Positions 43,081 through 43,184 of a stretch of 43,184 nt of DNA are shown here, piece by piece (positions within the stretch are counted from its first letter, which is position 1; every line of letters begins with the position of its first letter). Source of the DNA: Bacteroidia bacterium (GTDB lineage Bacteria > Bacteroidota > Bacteroidia > Bacteroidales > Azobacteroidaceae); contig BNTV01000027.1 of the NCBI GenBank assembly GCA_025996865.1, positions 1 to 43,184 on the forward strand, given 5' to 3'. The notes below the pieces were generated by a model. That model made no database searches. It saw only the letters and a program-made list of their open reading frames with translations, and was not told where the DNA came from. The position numbers and the translations under genes are program-made.

Positions 43081-43184
43081 CCCCACTAACGCTGGGAAAA
43101 AAGGATAATGACGTATCTTTGCGGTTGAAAGAGTGTGGCAAACTACACACCCCGTCCAATCGGTTGGAACATCAAAGTCCGTTT

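Noticed and set aside
42872..43159. Minus-strand 95-residue frame at the right end
   Set aside because: It runs through the perfect 24-bp palindrome and resembles translated repeat, with no recognisable family.

Overview
The window is a chromosomal segment from a member of the Bacteroidota, most likely a Bacteroidales of the Dysgonomonadaceae/Porphyromonadaceae type. This rests on a SusC/SusD pair, type III glutamine synthetase, DUF3575/DUF5119 fimbria-associated proteins, a type IX secretion sorting domain, Na+-translocating decarboxylase subunits, and promoters that fit the Bacteroidota TTTG / TAnnTTTG pattern. Most genes are on the minus strand. No tRNA, rRNA, CRISPR array or transposase was seen.

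Layout: (1) 1-770 holds the leader of a fimbria-type operon running off the left edge, with a 42-nt GT microsatellite, then a large nested palindrome. (2) 820-8117 is a four-gene SusC/SusD locus with a zinc metallopeptidase and a DUF4302 lipoprotein but no glycoside hydrolase. (3) 8365-10544 is a thioesterase plus a two-domain ketosynthase, converging on and overlapping an AddA/RecB-like helicase-nuclease (10487-13639). (4) 13749-16201 has a cation efflux protein, LeuB and methylglyoxal synthase. (5) 16363-19595 is a membrane-decarboxylase operon (OadG, biotin carrier, TerC, OadB and a 44-aa OadG-like peptide) without a carboxyltransferase. (6) 19933-24090 has MutS2, which carries in-frame repeat insertions, and an AAA-ATPase/PD-(D/E)XK protein. 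(7) 24304-26573 is a degraded fimbria-accessory pair whose roughly 480-bp upstream region duplicates positions 1-507. (8) 27231-39919 is a nitrogen-assimilation block: gltB-gltD-asnB, then glnN and a small porin, interrupted by a plus-strand toxin-antitoxin-like islet (35182-36860). (9) 40107-42681 has a FISUMP-domain protein and a T9SS-sorted metallophosphoesterase. (10) The right end holds another perfect 24-bp-arm palindrome.

The main unexplained signal is the density of short repeats, in at least six families, lodged at permissive sites. Two homologous 84-bp palindromic insertions lie in the same frame inside mutS2, one of them directly before the P-loop. Others form the MutS2 interdomain linker, a lipoprotein signal peptide, a stop codon and a false N-terminal extension. 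Second are the GT tract upstream of a fimbria-type gene that appears to have lost its start codon, and a DUF3791/DUF3990 gene pair that looks like an ADP-ribosyltransferase toxin system.
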